Source: Pleodorina starrii (Eukaryota > Chlorophyta > Chlorophyceae > Chlamydomonadales > Volvocaceae). From it: DNA of 64,000 bases. The notes below the pieces were generated by a model, which did not search any database, was not told the DNA's origin, and saw only the letters and a list, made by a program, of their open reading frames with translations. Below, piece by piece: positions 46,965 through 58,600 of the stretch (the stretch's first letter is position 1; the number at the start of each line of letters is the position of its first letter). The stretch is taken from positions 495,001 to 559,000 of the forward strand of contig BRXU01000015.1 of assembly GCA_030267565.1 (NCBI GenBank). The letters are read 5' to 3'. A program made the position numbers and the translations under genes.

Positions 46965-48403
46965 ATGTCGTCCATTTTTGGTGCCATCTCGGTGGAAACG
47001 CCCAAATTCGCCGTTGTTAAGACCTTCGCGGACGTGACTGGTGCCGAGTTGCGCAAGTACGCCCCGCAAGTCCGCGCCGAGGTTCTTTATGATATTGCTC
47101 CAAACAACAGCATCATGGACGGGCTTAACACACCTTTCCGGTCCCTTGCGGGTGAGCGCGTGCCATACCCGCGGGTTATTGGGGGCTGCACCGATGTGCC
47201 TGGGTGCGCGCGCTAAGGACCTCTATCAACCTGCATGCGCATGAAGCTTCTCACAGCAGATACACGACATAAGGATGTACCTTGACATTGTGTTTTTGAG
47301 TCGCGTTGTACCGGCAGGTGTCATGTGCCCCCCACGCGTGCGGGTCATGTTTCAGCTACGCGCGATTGTAGACTTCGCGTCCGTGCGAGCGGAGCTCACT
47401 GGCAGAATGGCTGTGTTGTCTCCCGTGTCAGGTTACATTTTCGGCGGCAACTCCTCCCGCACCCATGGATCAAGTGAGAAGGTACGTGTGGCACTGCACC
47501 ATGGCTCGGGCGGCATCAACACCGAACTGCTGCAAAGTAACTCTGGCTGGGAGGCAGAGGCCGGCCTGGGTTTCCCGGCAGCGGGCATTGCACTCGCCGG
47601 AACGCGCAGGCAATGGCCCCGCCAAGAATGGGCGCCGCGATGTACTCGGTCTTCAAGCCGGCTTGCGGTGGCAGCGGTACCCCGCAACCCGTAACCCTCC
47701 ACCCCAACCACCACAGCTGCCACCACCACACCTTGGAGCCCAACAAGGCCCGTCGGATTGGCGCGCCTAGGCCCACTTGGGTCGCAGCGCCGCTCGCAAG
47801 TGCCGGGCGGGCCGTACTCGGCTAACCCCCACCGCCCCATTCGGACTGTTCTGCTTTACCCCTTTTAACTCCAACATACCCCTGCGCTGGGCTCCCTGCC
47901 TGCAGGTCGCCATGACGGCGCCCGTGGTCATGCAGACGGGCGCCTCCTCTGACGAGGGGGCGGAGGCGGCCAAGAGCGCGCCCAGCAGCGAGGCGGCCGC
48001 CACCGGGCCAGCCGAGAAGATCGCCATGACCGCGCCAGTCGTCATGCAGACCGGCGCCAGTGCGGATGCGGCGGGCGCCGGAGGCTCTGGCTGCGGCGGC
48101 AAGCGCAGCATGTGTTTCATCATGCCCAGCCAGTACAAGAGCGTGGCGGACCTGCCGGCGCCCAAAGACCCGCGCGTGCGGCTGTACGAGGTTCCGGAGC
48201 GGACGTTCGCGGCGATCCGCTTCCGCGGGCGGATGAACCCGGCGGCCAACAAGGCAAAGGAGGCGGAGCTGCGTGCGGCCGCGGCGAAGGCGGGCGTCAA
48301 GCTGTCGGCCGACCCGCACGCGGTGCAATACTGCGCGTACAACCCGCCGTGGTGCCTGCCGTGGCTCGCCACCAACGACATCCTCATCCCCGCCCTGGAG
48401 TAG
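46965..48403 (+). CDS. SOUL haem-binding family protein
   Basis: Three exons splice in frame to 244 residues: 46965-47151, 47432-47481, 47906-48403. SOUL/HEBP proteins bind haem or other tetrapyrroles. The family signature is clear: an N-terminal VETPKFAVV strand, the FRSLAGYIFGGN segment, the [IV]-A-M-T-A-P-V motif, and the C-terminal YEVPERTFAAIRFRGR, YNPPWCLPWLATNDILIP segments that end the fold. No transit peptide is evident, so a cytosolic location is likely, though some algal SOUL proteins associate with the eyespot. The MTAPV motif occurs twice, at residues 80-93 and 118-131, separated by a Ser/Ala/Glu-rich linker, which is not usual for the family. It is divergent from BRCA2 with a shared upstream region. 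Confidence 0.9.
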
Positions 48404-49824
48404 AATGCGCGCGTTACAGTTGCACTGGAAGCCAACCCAGGAGTAGGCGCGTTGAGGCGGTATGGACGGTTGGGGATGGACGGTACGCGTGTAGGCCGAG
48501 GATCGGGACGGGCGTTGTTGTGGGGGTTGTGGGGTTGCGGATAGTGTTGTTCTTGGTGGGGACTGGGGGGTGGGGGCTGCAGTGGCGTCGGCTGAGAAGT
48601 TACCGAGGGGGGTGGGGCCTGCGGACAGACAGCCATGGCCAGAAGTGCGTTCTGTGTACTTTGTACTGTTCAAGGACCGGCCGCCCGAGCACTCGAGCTG
48701 TGGGTCAGGTGCGTGCAATGAAGCAATGGTAAGGGTGTATGGCAATTTTGAACTCATGGCAGAATGCGTTTCATGCCGTACACCGGTACTTGGGAGGAGG
48801 TCTGGAGACGGAGGGATGCTGCTTGCTTGGGGACACCAAGATGCTCGAGGTCTCAAGCTGATGTCTTTTGGATGCGGGGCTGGCTCCGACGTACTGTGGA
48901 CAGAATGCCTGCAGCCCCGCGCGGGCGCGGGTTTGCGCATGCTTTGGGAGGGATTTTGGGCAATAGAGGGTTACAGGCGTGACGCTGTTTCGGTAGTAAC
49001 GAGACAGGCGATAACCTTCCAACTCAGGGAGGATACAAAAATCCGCAACTTTACGCTGTACATGACTTTACGGGTCGTGTGCCTGGAACTTCAACACCGC
49101 GTGGTGACGTAGCAGCACACGTGCGGCAGCGGCGGCAGGGGGGGAGGCGGCAGATGGCAGCGTGCGACAACTCAACACGCAACTCCTTGCTACGGCAAAA
49201 ACTGCAGACGTAATGATCTGATACGTGGGCCCTTCGGAGGCCGACACCTCGAAACGCATCTAGTCCTAGTCCGGGGCCTGACCGTTGCCTCAATGCCGCG
49301 CTCGATAGGGAGGGAGAGCACCCAGAGGGACGCTGGCGCTCAAAAGCCACCGAGATCTCGGCGCCTAAGCTCCTATCCATCCACGCCTGGACAAACCGTA
49401 GCTCCACGCTCGGCCCCAACACGCCGGGCCTGGAAACACACATGCGACCAGCCGACCCATTGCACCCCACACACAACATGGGCCGCATAGCCTCATCCCC
49501 AGGCCCGTCCAAAGTAACTACAAAACGAAACCGCCTATCGCCGCAGGCGCCGCGCACGGTGCGTGCGCTTATCTCCTCCCCACAGTACCCATGCTCCCAT
49601 TTCCTCACGACACGCACTACGCCCGGCCCCAGCCTACCCAGGGTGGGGTCCGCTCGGAACCTGGGACGCGGCGCCGCCGCCCGGCGCTGAGCATAGCAGG
49701 GCCATCCCCCGCATCATCTGCAGGCGCGACCGTCCGCGACGACTGCCCCGGCGCCGCCCAACATCCCAGGTCCCGCTTTCGCGCGAGGCGGGCCGGGACG
49801 GGCGGCAAGTCGGCCTATCGAGCC
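48404..49824. other. Intergenic region with an uncertain - strand open frame
   Basis: No gene is firmly supported. A 188-codon frame on the - strand (49617-49051) lacks an ATG at its start and matches nothing I recognise; it may be part of an exon of a - strand gene or chance in GC-rich DNA. Confidence 0.4.
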
Positions 49825-50590
49825 TCAGAAGAAGCCGCCCCGCTCCAGCATGCCTGCCAGGCGGCTGCGCACCACTGGCACGGGCTCCTCGCTCAGCAGC
49901 TTGTGCAGGTCCTTGTCGGCTACTGCAGCGGCGGCATGCGGGGGGCGGGAGTTATCCACGTAAAGACCGGAGCCCGTGAACGGTAACGTATCAAGAGAAT
50001 CCTTCCCGTCTGCGGAGCCGGGGGCCGCCGCGGCGGCCGACCCCTGGGTCAGCGAGGCGGGACGCGGAGCGGGCAGGCGAAGTGAGCCCTGTTTGCCGCT
50101 CGAGGTAAGGCACGGCACGTGGGGCCAGCCGGCGCGTGAGCCGTCCGTGAGTGCAGGTGCCCGACCGGACGGCCGGTCGGGGTACGTTGGCCCCACCTTT
50201 GTTGGCCACTTGTTCCGCTAAGGCCTGCCGCTCGCTGGGCGATGCCGACAGCAGCTTGCGCGTCATCTCATCGGCCTGCATCGCCGCGCCGCCGCCGCCG
50301 GCGGCGCCGACGTGCTCCGTCAGCGCCGACGTCAGCGCCCGACGGACGGCGTCGATATCGATTGAGCGGGGCACGGCCTCGTAGTCGTACGTGACGACGC
50401 CACCGCCGACGCCGCCGGCGCGCGCCGCGCGCGGCACGGGCCTGTCGCCGCCGCCCGCCTCGCCCGCGCCGCCCGCGCTACCGGCGCTGCTGGCCAGCGG
50501 GTCCTGACCGGGCGCAAAGTCGCCGCGCGCAAGGCGGTCCACAATACGGTCTAGGACGCTATCTGCGGCGGAGTTAGAAAAAGAAGGCAC
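49825..50590 (-). CDS. Unrecognised small protein (5' end and splice sites unresolved)
   Basis: A frame open from at least 50590 encodes a helix-rich segment (VLDRIVDRLARGDFAPG), a Gly/Ala-rich linker, a YDYEAVPRSIDIDAVRRAL segment and a second helical part (MTRKLLSASPSERQALAEQ). A different frame then continues to TGA at 49825-49827 with a convincing C-terminus (ADKDLHKLLSEEPVPVV and LAGMLERGGFF), so an intron of length 1 modulo 3 must join them between about 50220 and 50080. The best-looking donor (aaag|gtgggg) does not keep phase, while caa|gtggcc with acceptor aaacag does. No in-frame ATG exists at the 5' end, so an upstream exon is missing from the model. Function unknown. Confidence 0.45.
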
Positions 50591-52542
50591 GGTCTTGTGG
50601 TTCGCGCTTGCAGCTTCGCTTCTTCCCTTCCTTCCTGCCTTTGGATGGCTGAGTCAGGTGAGTGCGTCGCGAGGCGGGGAATCGCGGAGAGGGATTCGCG
50701 TCACGGTCAGCAAACGCCTCGGCGGCACGGAGAGCCCGCATCGTGTGCGATACCGCCGCCGAGACAATAGCTGCGGAAAGGACACAAAGGCAGTTCCTCA
50801 GGGCAGGGCCAGCACTCCATCAAGTGCAGTCACGAAGGTGACCCGTGGGTCGCGGACTTCCGAAATCGGCAAAGCTCTGTCGCGGAGAAAGGACCGGGCA
50901 CAGAAACCCCATACGTTGCGCCTACTTCCTTCATGGCCCAGGCGCACGGCCTCGCTCTAGGAGTTAGGACGCACCAATTAGCTGCACTGGCTTCCCCACG
51001 GGACCGCTGCCAATGCTGACAGCCCGAAGCGCATTGAAATGCGAGATGGCGTTGCCCAAGTGACGCCCAGTGGAGGTCAGCATTCTTCTTTCTTATTTCA
51101 AACGGCCTTCTTCAAATGGGCAGGTGTGCGCGCAAACGCAGTTGCGCGGTTACAAGACTTCCTATCTGAGAGCTGACGAGCTGTCCTTACAACAGTGCCC
51201 GAGAGTCTCGGTGAGCTATCTACACCCAAATTTGCTAGCCGCTATACTCCAAACTGCTAGTCTTCTCACGTCTTAAGCCGTGTATGGGCAACATTTGGCG
51301 TCTTTAAAGCGATTCGCCCTCATTGTGTTGTACGACACGTCATGCAAAAGGGACTACAGTGCAGCCGCGGTGCCCCGGTTCAGTGCTTTGCCACCCGCAT
51401 CAGTCATCATACACGCGGCTGCAAGGGTATGTCCTGTCTCAGATGCCAAATCGCTGTGTCTCGCCAACGGTGCTTCTGAGTCGTGTTGCCCGCATGGCGC
51501 GCGGTGGACACTTCTTCAACCCGATGGACCGACTAGACCCACACTGTAAAGGGCACTGAGACCAGGCCCTGAGGAGCACGTAGTATCTCAACTCTGCCGC
51601 TGCTGCCACTACTTGCCATTGCTGCGGCAGCTGCAGCTGCCGGGAGGCGGGAGCAAGGCGAGAGCGAGGCATACGCTTCATTTCAACTTCCGCTTCATGC
51701 CGCCGCTGTCCCGGGACGAAGATGTGTGTGAGCTTGTGCCTGACTGCCGCACGCCAGCCCTTCCGACACTTCCCTATCCGCCCAACAGTACGCGAGGCAG
51801 TGCGAGCTCCGCCGTGTGCCCTCCTATTTCACCCGTTTCCGAAGCTCAAAACTGAAAGATGCTGGGTGCATTCCCCGGGAGTTTCGCAGTAGACGACCAG
51901 TACAGACCCGGTTTTGCGTAGAGTACGAGCGCAGCGCACGTGGGTCGTTAGAAAGTTAGGCTGCCATTTGGGTTTTGCAACGTGAGGAACTATTTGTCGG
52001 TCTAGACACACTTCACCTTTATTAGTACGTCTCATCTGCACGCCTTCCCGTGCTTCAGGTTCCGCTTACGAGAGCTTTACAACCCCACCTGCCCTTCTAA
52101 CAGTCGTCTTACTGGATCGTGTCCATAGTGATAAAATTGGTCTTGCGTGATGCTACTGTTTGCGCCGCAGCAGGCCGGCGCGCGCACTTGGGGAGTGACT
52201 GGACTGCCGGTACATAACCCGAGTGCCGGTACCACACAGGCTTGTGCGTCATGGGCCCAATAGTGTATCAAAGGTGTGTCCAGGGTGTCATTTATGAACG
52301 TCTACAGGGAGAATGAGGCGCTATTGTACAGAATCGGTGCAGTAAAATTTGCATCGGCCTCCCTCCAGGGTGGCCCCCACGCGCGACGTTCCCAATTGCC
52401 AAATCCTTTACTAACTTATCAAACATAGCTATGTATAGGGCTGTGTAACTGCTGACGCGCTTTGCTGCTTTAGAACTACTTTGAAGGGGCCCGGGAGGAT
52501 CAATCAGACGAAGTTCCGAAAGTAGCCAGCGCTGAGGCAGGG
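50591..52542. other. Intergenic region
   Basis: No confident gene. It contains an isolated ATG-GCT-GAG-TCA-G followed by a perfect gtgagt donor at 50656 and short frames near 51070-51860 that I could not join into a model. The 5' exon of the - strand gene ending at 49825 should lie in its left part. Confidence 0.4.
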
Positions 52543-54267
52543 ATGAATCGGCTGGGCTCCCTGTCCGGCCTGCTTGTCAGGGCAGCCCGCAGCTGCAGCC
52601 GGCGGTGGGCTTCGGGGGCGTTGGGCCTGCCTGCTGAGGTGCGGCGGTTCTCGGGACGATGTGCCGGGACGCAGGAGCAGCGCAACCCTGGGTTCTCCAG
52701 CTTCCCAAGCGTCACTTGGAGTCGCATCACAAAACGGAGCAGCGTACTGAAAGTGCCTCCCTTGCGATTTGCTGCTGGATAAGGAGGGCTTGTACATTTA
52801 GTCGCGTGATGCTGTTGGGCTGGGGACACCCATTGCCGGCCGCGTCTATACATGACTGAGACGCATGATATGCCTGCAGTTTGCTGCGGTCGGCATCGTC
52901 GGACAGGATGTTGCCTCTCAGGCGCGCAGCCTTCACACCAGCTTGACAACATGCCAAGGCGCTCCAGCGGAGGCCAATCCCAGCGCTCTGTAGGTTTTGC
53001 TTACATTGTGTATGGGCAGTTGGATAAGCGTCGTGCATCTTTCGTCCCCCTGCACTGATGCGGTGTGCGCGACACAATAATTCTCGTGAGCATAGGCCAA
53101 CGAACTTCCTTTTCTGGCAGGTCTGCGGAACCTCCCAGGAAGTACCGTCCTCTGGGCGATAAGGAGCTGTGGCACGAAGCCTGGTGAGTGAGCAGAAGAA
53201 CTTTCCGTGACGCACGCAGGACTCGTATACACCGCGCCGTGTCTTCGCTTTTGGATGGGCCCAGCCATGGGGTTTGGGACATTCCAGTAGCAACAAGGCC
53301 GTCCGGAGAGCAGCCGAGTGTTGACACGCTTGCTGTTGTGTGCTCGGCCCGGTTCGGTGTAAACGCTGCGGAACCCGTGCACATGACTGGGAATTACGGT
53401 CAACGCATGCTGCATTCGTGATGAACCGATCGCACGGATTCCCATGTTTCAAGCGCAAACAAGCCGACGACCGTGAGAGCTGAACTGCACAGGCGACCGG
53501 GGGAAAGTACCCGGCTGAAGCGGTGTCGGGTGGGGGTGTAACGGGGGCCTGAGCTCCATCAAAGGAGATACCCGGGTCTTTCCTGTCATGGCCTACCGGC
53601 GCGGTGACACGCAAATGCGCCCCCTCCCAGTACACTTGCTTCCCCCGCACCCTCGAGCGCATGGGATGTGTCCGGGAATGACGCGACGCAAAAGTCGAAC
53701 TACGGAAGCGCCAAAACGTCATTTGAAACAGCTACAGCGGTTCCATTGTCCTGTCGGACGTGCGTTCATAATCTCGCCGTTGCTGGGTCGGCACACCCCC
53801 AAGCGCAGGGAATGGGGAAATGCGAGACCGCGGCACAGCACCTGGCATCACAACCTCGCAACGTATCAAAACCCTCCCCTCTAGCTCGCGTTGCGTTGGG
53901 TACCCCCAGCACCCCTCCCTCAATCTTGCCCTCCGGACTGGTCGCAGTTTGCGCCCCACCTTCCTTTCAACCCAATTCCCAACCCCCCGTGTGCTCTGCT
54001 GTCAGGATGTACGAGGACAAGTTTGGCACGGAGGAGGACCCGATTGTGGTGCCGTCGCTAGAGCCGGAGCGCATCATTGGGGTGACTGACCCCGAGGACG
54101 AGACTCTGGTGGTCTGGGGCATCCTGAAGGACGGCGAGCCGCCGCGGCAGTTCGTTGAGAACGGCGAGTTCTACGTCCTTAAACTCGTCGAGTACGTGAA
54201 AAAGGTTGGCGACGTGATGGAGGAAATCGAGGGCGGTGCCGACAAGGCCAAGCTGGAGGCCAAGTAA
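52543..54267 (+). CDS. COX5B: Cytochrome c oxidase subunit 5b homologue (mitochondrial)
   Basis: Three exons give 157 residues: 52543-52691 (donor tentative), 53121-53183, 54006-54267. COX5b is a nuclear-encoded subunit on the matrix side of complex IV. The first exon is a classical mitochondrial presequence: Arg/Ser/Leu-rich, no acids in the first 30 residues, with an RRFSG-type cleavage region. The mature part follows COX5b order: FGTEEDPIVVPS, RIIGVTDPEDE, VVWGILKDGEPPR, then GEFYVLKLVE. The four cysteines that bind zinc in animal and plant COX5b are all absent at the aligned places. The 49-codon first exon has no strong GT donor in phase; gg|gttctc at 52692 keeps phase but is weak, and a missed small exon is possible. 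A TGTAA lies at 55035. Confidence 0.75.
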
Positions 54268-55654
54268 AGTGGCTGCGGATGCCTGCGCCGCAGACCTGTT
54301 TTTTACTTCCGTGGAGAGCTGTCCGCCGCAGGGGCTCGCTCGTCGGGAGCACACAGCGCGCGCGGTGGGCGCAGGAGACATGTGGCGGCGGATGAGGAAG
54401 CGCGCCCGTCCGTCCGTTTGCGGCGGCTTCGGCTTAGTGAGCCGTGCAAGCCGAAGCCGCTTGGTCGGTGAAGAAGGACGGCGTAGTTTTAGTGGCGGCT
54501 TGGACGAGAAAGGACGTGGGATCCGCGCGATTCTCCCTGGACCGGCTTTGCTGGACGAAGCTGATGAGACTCCTCGTGGCTCCTGCTGCAGTGCCCTTGT
54601 GCATGCAATGACGCGCGCCCATTCCGGATTCTCACCAGGCGCATGGCTTATTCCAACTTAGTAGTATAGCCGGTTCTGTTCCGTTAGGTGCGTGTGTTCA
54701 AAAAGAGCTATTTCTGGTGGAGGGAAATGGGACTGTCAATTGACGGGTTAAGCTCCGGGTGGTTCTACCCGGCTTGCGTCTCCACGGTTACGCGTGTGTG
54801 TGGTGGCCGAAACATGTGGGTACGGGTATTGCAGGAACAAGGGGAGGGAGGGGGACGGTGTGAGGACGACTGGCGCCGCGGTGTGCCTTTACAATGGACT
54901 ATCTTGCCACGACACGACACTTCTGGTGCAATGCTTGACGGCCAGACGGAAGGGGAGTTGCAATTTAGTGTAGGCGGGGAAGCGAGGCTTTGATGCGTGC
55001 GGACAGACGATGGATGGTGCAACGATCTTTTCACTGTAAAAGCACAGCGCCTGACATGTTTTGATAAAGTTGTCAAGGCAGGCATACCGGTGAAGCAGGG
55101 TGCCTAAATGCCTAAATGGCGTTGTGATTAAGCTTAACTACTCCAGCTTCATTACCGAGGACGTGAAAGCAAGCATTACGTCTTTTACCGGCCATACGGC
55201 CAGCCGCATGTGTTCCCCCACAACGGTGTTGTGCAGGGGTGCGCATACAAGAACCAGGCTGGTCGTGAAGGACAAGGCGTGCCGTACACTGGTACCCAGG
55301 GCGGCTGGTACCCAGACAAGTAGGTAATTCTGATAGCCATGAAGGGCATTTACGGAATAACCTGACTGATCTGGGCCCAATTGACATATTTATTGTCGTG
55401 AGGGCAAATTCCAAAGGGAAGTTTGAGTTGCCGCCGGTTTCGGAGCGTCAATCACTAAAGTAATTGATAGTGAACAGCAGTAAACACAAGGAGAACTGCT
55501 ATGGTCAAGTTATAATACTTAGGTTTTTACTGACGTGCTGAAATGCTAAACAACACGGCGCCAATGTGCCGTCAATATCAACAACAAATTGCTTGACTCA
55601 CAGTCTTGTGACCCAACGCTTCTGGAAGACAGCCCACCCTTGGGGTTTCTTTCG
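54268..55654. other. COX5b 3' region and NEK upstream region
   Basis: No separate gene is supported. TGTAA at 55035-55039 may end the COX5b transcript, which would make a 770-nt 3' UTR. The stretch after 55330 is AT-richer and should hold the NEK promoter. Confidence 0.45.
55543..55596 (+). promoter_or_regulatory. Upstream open reading frame before the NIMA-related kinase
   Basis: An ATG at 55543 opens a 17-residue frame closed by TGA at 55594-55596, ending 58 nt before the kinase ATG at 55655. If the transcript starts upstream of it, it could lower translation of the kinase. Confidence 0.35.
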
Positions 55655-58600
55655 ATGCAAAACTATCTAGTCGTCAAGAAACTAGGAACAGGTACCTATG
55701 GTGCCGCATACCTCGTCAGCCTAAGGGCCAACCCAGCTCAACAGTACGTACTCAAGAAAGTCAAAGTAGATGGCCCTGACTCCTCAGCCGATAGCGAGGT
55801 CAAGGTCTTGCGAAGCCTTTCGCACCCACTGGTTCTCAGGTGGGCGCGCTTTTGCCCAGCAAATTGGGTGCACATCTCCATTCTAATGATGTCGCAAATT
55901 GCATAACATCCAGCCTTGGCATAATGCGTACGCAACTGAATTTTCGGGATATTAAACGGCGCGCTCCCGACTGCCGCTTGTAGTTACGTGGACCACTTCA
56001 TGTACAAAGGCCATCTATGTATTGTCACCGAATACTGTGATGCCGGCGATTTGTATCAGCTGCTTCGTGCGAGGAAGGCGGCTCTGTCGGAGCCGCACCT
56101 GCTCGACCTGTTTGCACAGGTCCTACTAGCAATTCAACATGTGCACTCAAAGAACATCCTGCATCGTGACCTGAAGACCCAAAACATCTTCCTGACGTCG
56201 GGAGGGAGTATCCGCCTGGGCGACTTTGGCATCAGTCGGCCCCTGAACGGCACCATGGATCTGGCATCTACAATTATCGGGTGCGTGATGACGGATGGTG
56301 GGGTGGGCGTAGGGGTGAATGGGGACGAGCGGGTAGTGACGGTGTGGCATCGTGGGTGGTGAACCTTTGCCTTGGCGAACAGGGCGGGGAGGGCTGTCAA
56401 GGGAGGAGAGGGACTCCGAAACTCCCTTGGACACGCCTACTAACCACCCTGTATTCTGCACCTCCTCCCTTGCCTCTTTCCGCAGGACGCCGTACTACAT
56501 GTCGCCAGGTGGGGCGTGGCGCACGAGGGGTCGTGCGTTTAGGCCCCTGTAAGCCGGGCGGGTTTTGCTAGGAGCCCAACAATCTCCCCGACACCACGTT
56601 GTCTGCCGCCGTAGCTTTTGCAGCCGTGTTTCACGGTGATGCAAGGGCGCCCCACTGCGCCACCAGCGGGACGGTTCGCTCAGCGGTGCTGCTGCGCGCC
56701 CCTGGCTGGTCGCAGAGGTCATGTCGTCTATGCCGTACGACTTCAAATCGGACATGTGGTCGCTGGGGTGCGTGCTGTACGAGATGATGAGCCTGAAGCA
56801 CGCCTTCGACGCCACCGACATGTCCAGCCTGGTCATGAAGATCCTGCGCGGGGAGCACCTGCCCATTCCGCAGGCAAGGACAGCTCACAGCTCGACAGCG
56901 CAGCGGCGGGGCCCCCGGGGGCAACCTTGCCGCAAGACCTGGGACAGCAGGGCGGCCCTGTCCTACGGAGTTCGGTCCGCAGGACGACCCGAAGTTTGGG
57001 GCCGGGTGCCTATCATTAGGCTGGGTTGAAACGCAATGATCAGCACCAGTCTGTACTGGTTGGTCGCCTGTCACACCAAGTGCGTGCGGGTTCTTGTCCT
57101 CGAAAGTAAAAGCCGTGGGAGGAGCGCAGCTGTGCGTTGGCGCAGACCGTTGGTGCGTGCAGAGGTGGTCCGGTGGGCCAGCCCAGGGCGGCAAGGACGC
57201 GCAGTGGAATGGACCGAGTGTCTTACGGCCGTGTGAACCGCAACCCAGAACCCTAAAACCCCTGCTGCCTACAGGGCTTCAGCCAGGAGCTCAAGGACCT
57301 TGTGCGGCAGCTGCTATGCAAAAATCCAAAGATGCGCCCCGCGCCCGAGCAGATCCTCAAGATGCCTTTCCTCAAGGTGCGCTGCGCCGCGATGAGCAAT
57401 ACATGACATGGGTTAGGTCATGTGGCCCGCGCCCCCCCCCAAGCCGGCCGGCGGCGTGATGCGTCACGCTGTCGTGTGGCCCGCCTCGCCTCGGCCGGCC
57501 GGCTGCGCGTCGCGTTGCATTTGGGGCTACGTTCTGTGGCAGTAGCGCGCTGCTGTCTAGGGCGAGTCGCCATCTCTTCACCTGTAAAATATCGAGGTGG
57601 GTCAGCGGCCGGGAGGTCCGTGTCGCCTAATGTATGTGCACAGCCCGCATCGCCTGCCAACCTCCCCGCGCGCCCGCAGCCCACAGGTCCTCTTGGACGG
57701 CGTCCGCCGTGAGCCCTATCGCTTTAAAGGCTAAATTCGGTGCATTCCCGCGCGCAATGAGGTCCCCCCTGTGGCCCCATCTCCCAGGAGTACGTGGCTC
57801 GCGCGCGGGAGACGGTGGCGCAGCTGGAGCAGCAGCGAGGAGTCCGCGGCGGTCGTGGCGGCGGTGGCCGCACAACGGAGCCCGGACAGCTTGCGCCAGG
57901 GTGCGTTTGGGTATCGGTACCGGCCCAGGCGGCCTGCCTGACTGGCACACGGCGTACGATGCGTGCTCTCGGTCTTGTTGCCGGGGTTCGCCTCTTTGCG
58001 CTTTGCGTCCTTTGCCGGTACGCACCGCCTCAGGGAAACACTGTGACCTGTAGTGAGAGCCGGCGGCGGCGCAGAGTTGAGGGCACTCCGGGCCTGGTCC
58101 TCTGCATCCTTCTCCCTTTCGCTGACTGGTGCGCCGCCCCCGCGCCCGGCCCATGTCTTTGTTGCGCCGACAGGGCGCCGTCCTTCCACCGCCACAGCTA
58201 CAGCACCGGCGCCGGCAGTGACCCGGCGCCGGGGCCCAGCGGCGGCTCTGCGGCTCTGTCCCCTAGCCAGCTGGACCGCGCGCTTGAGGCGGCAAACGAC
58301 CGACTGCGGCGAATACAGCTGGAGCGGGAGGCCCTGATGAAGCAGGTGTGCGGAGCGGGCGGGGCGCTATGCAGCGGGGAAGCTTCGCATGCGGCGGACA
58401 TCGTGTCCCGTGAGTTCCCTTACTGTCTGATAATTATTGGCGGCTGCACGCGGCGTCGCACAGCTTCCGGGTTGAGGACATCCTGTACTACGCATTCGTG
58501 CGCCTACGAAGTGCAAACCCAAACCTTGCCCGCGCTGCACGCCTTTCCCCGCCTGGCAGGCCCACGGCGCTGGCCAGGGGAGCCCCGTTGCGCCGCCGAA

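Noticed and set aside
49051..49617. 188-codon - strand frame
   Set aside because: Starts with a non-ATG codon, no recognisable domain, no splice context linking it to the neighbouring gene; kept only as a note.
50643..50655. Possible first exon MAES followed by gtgagt donor on the + strand
   Set aside because: No downstream exon could be joined in phase to a recognisable protein.
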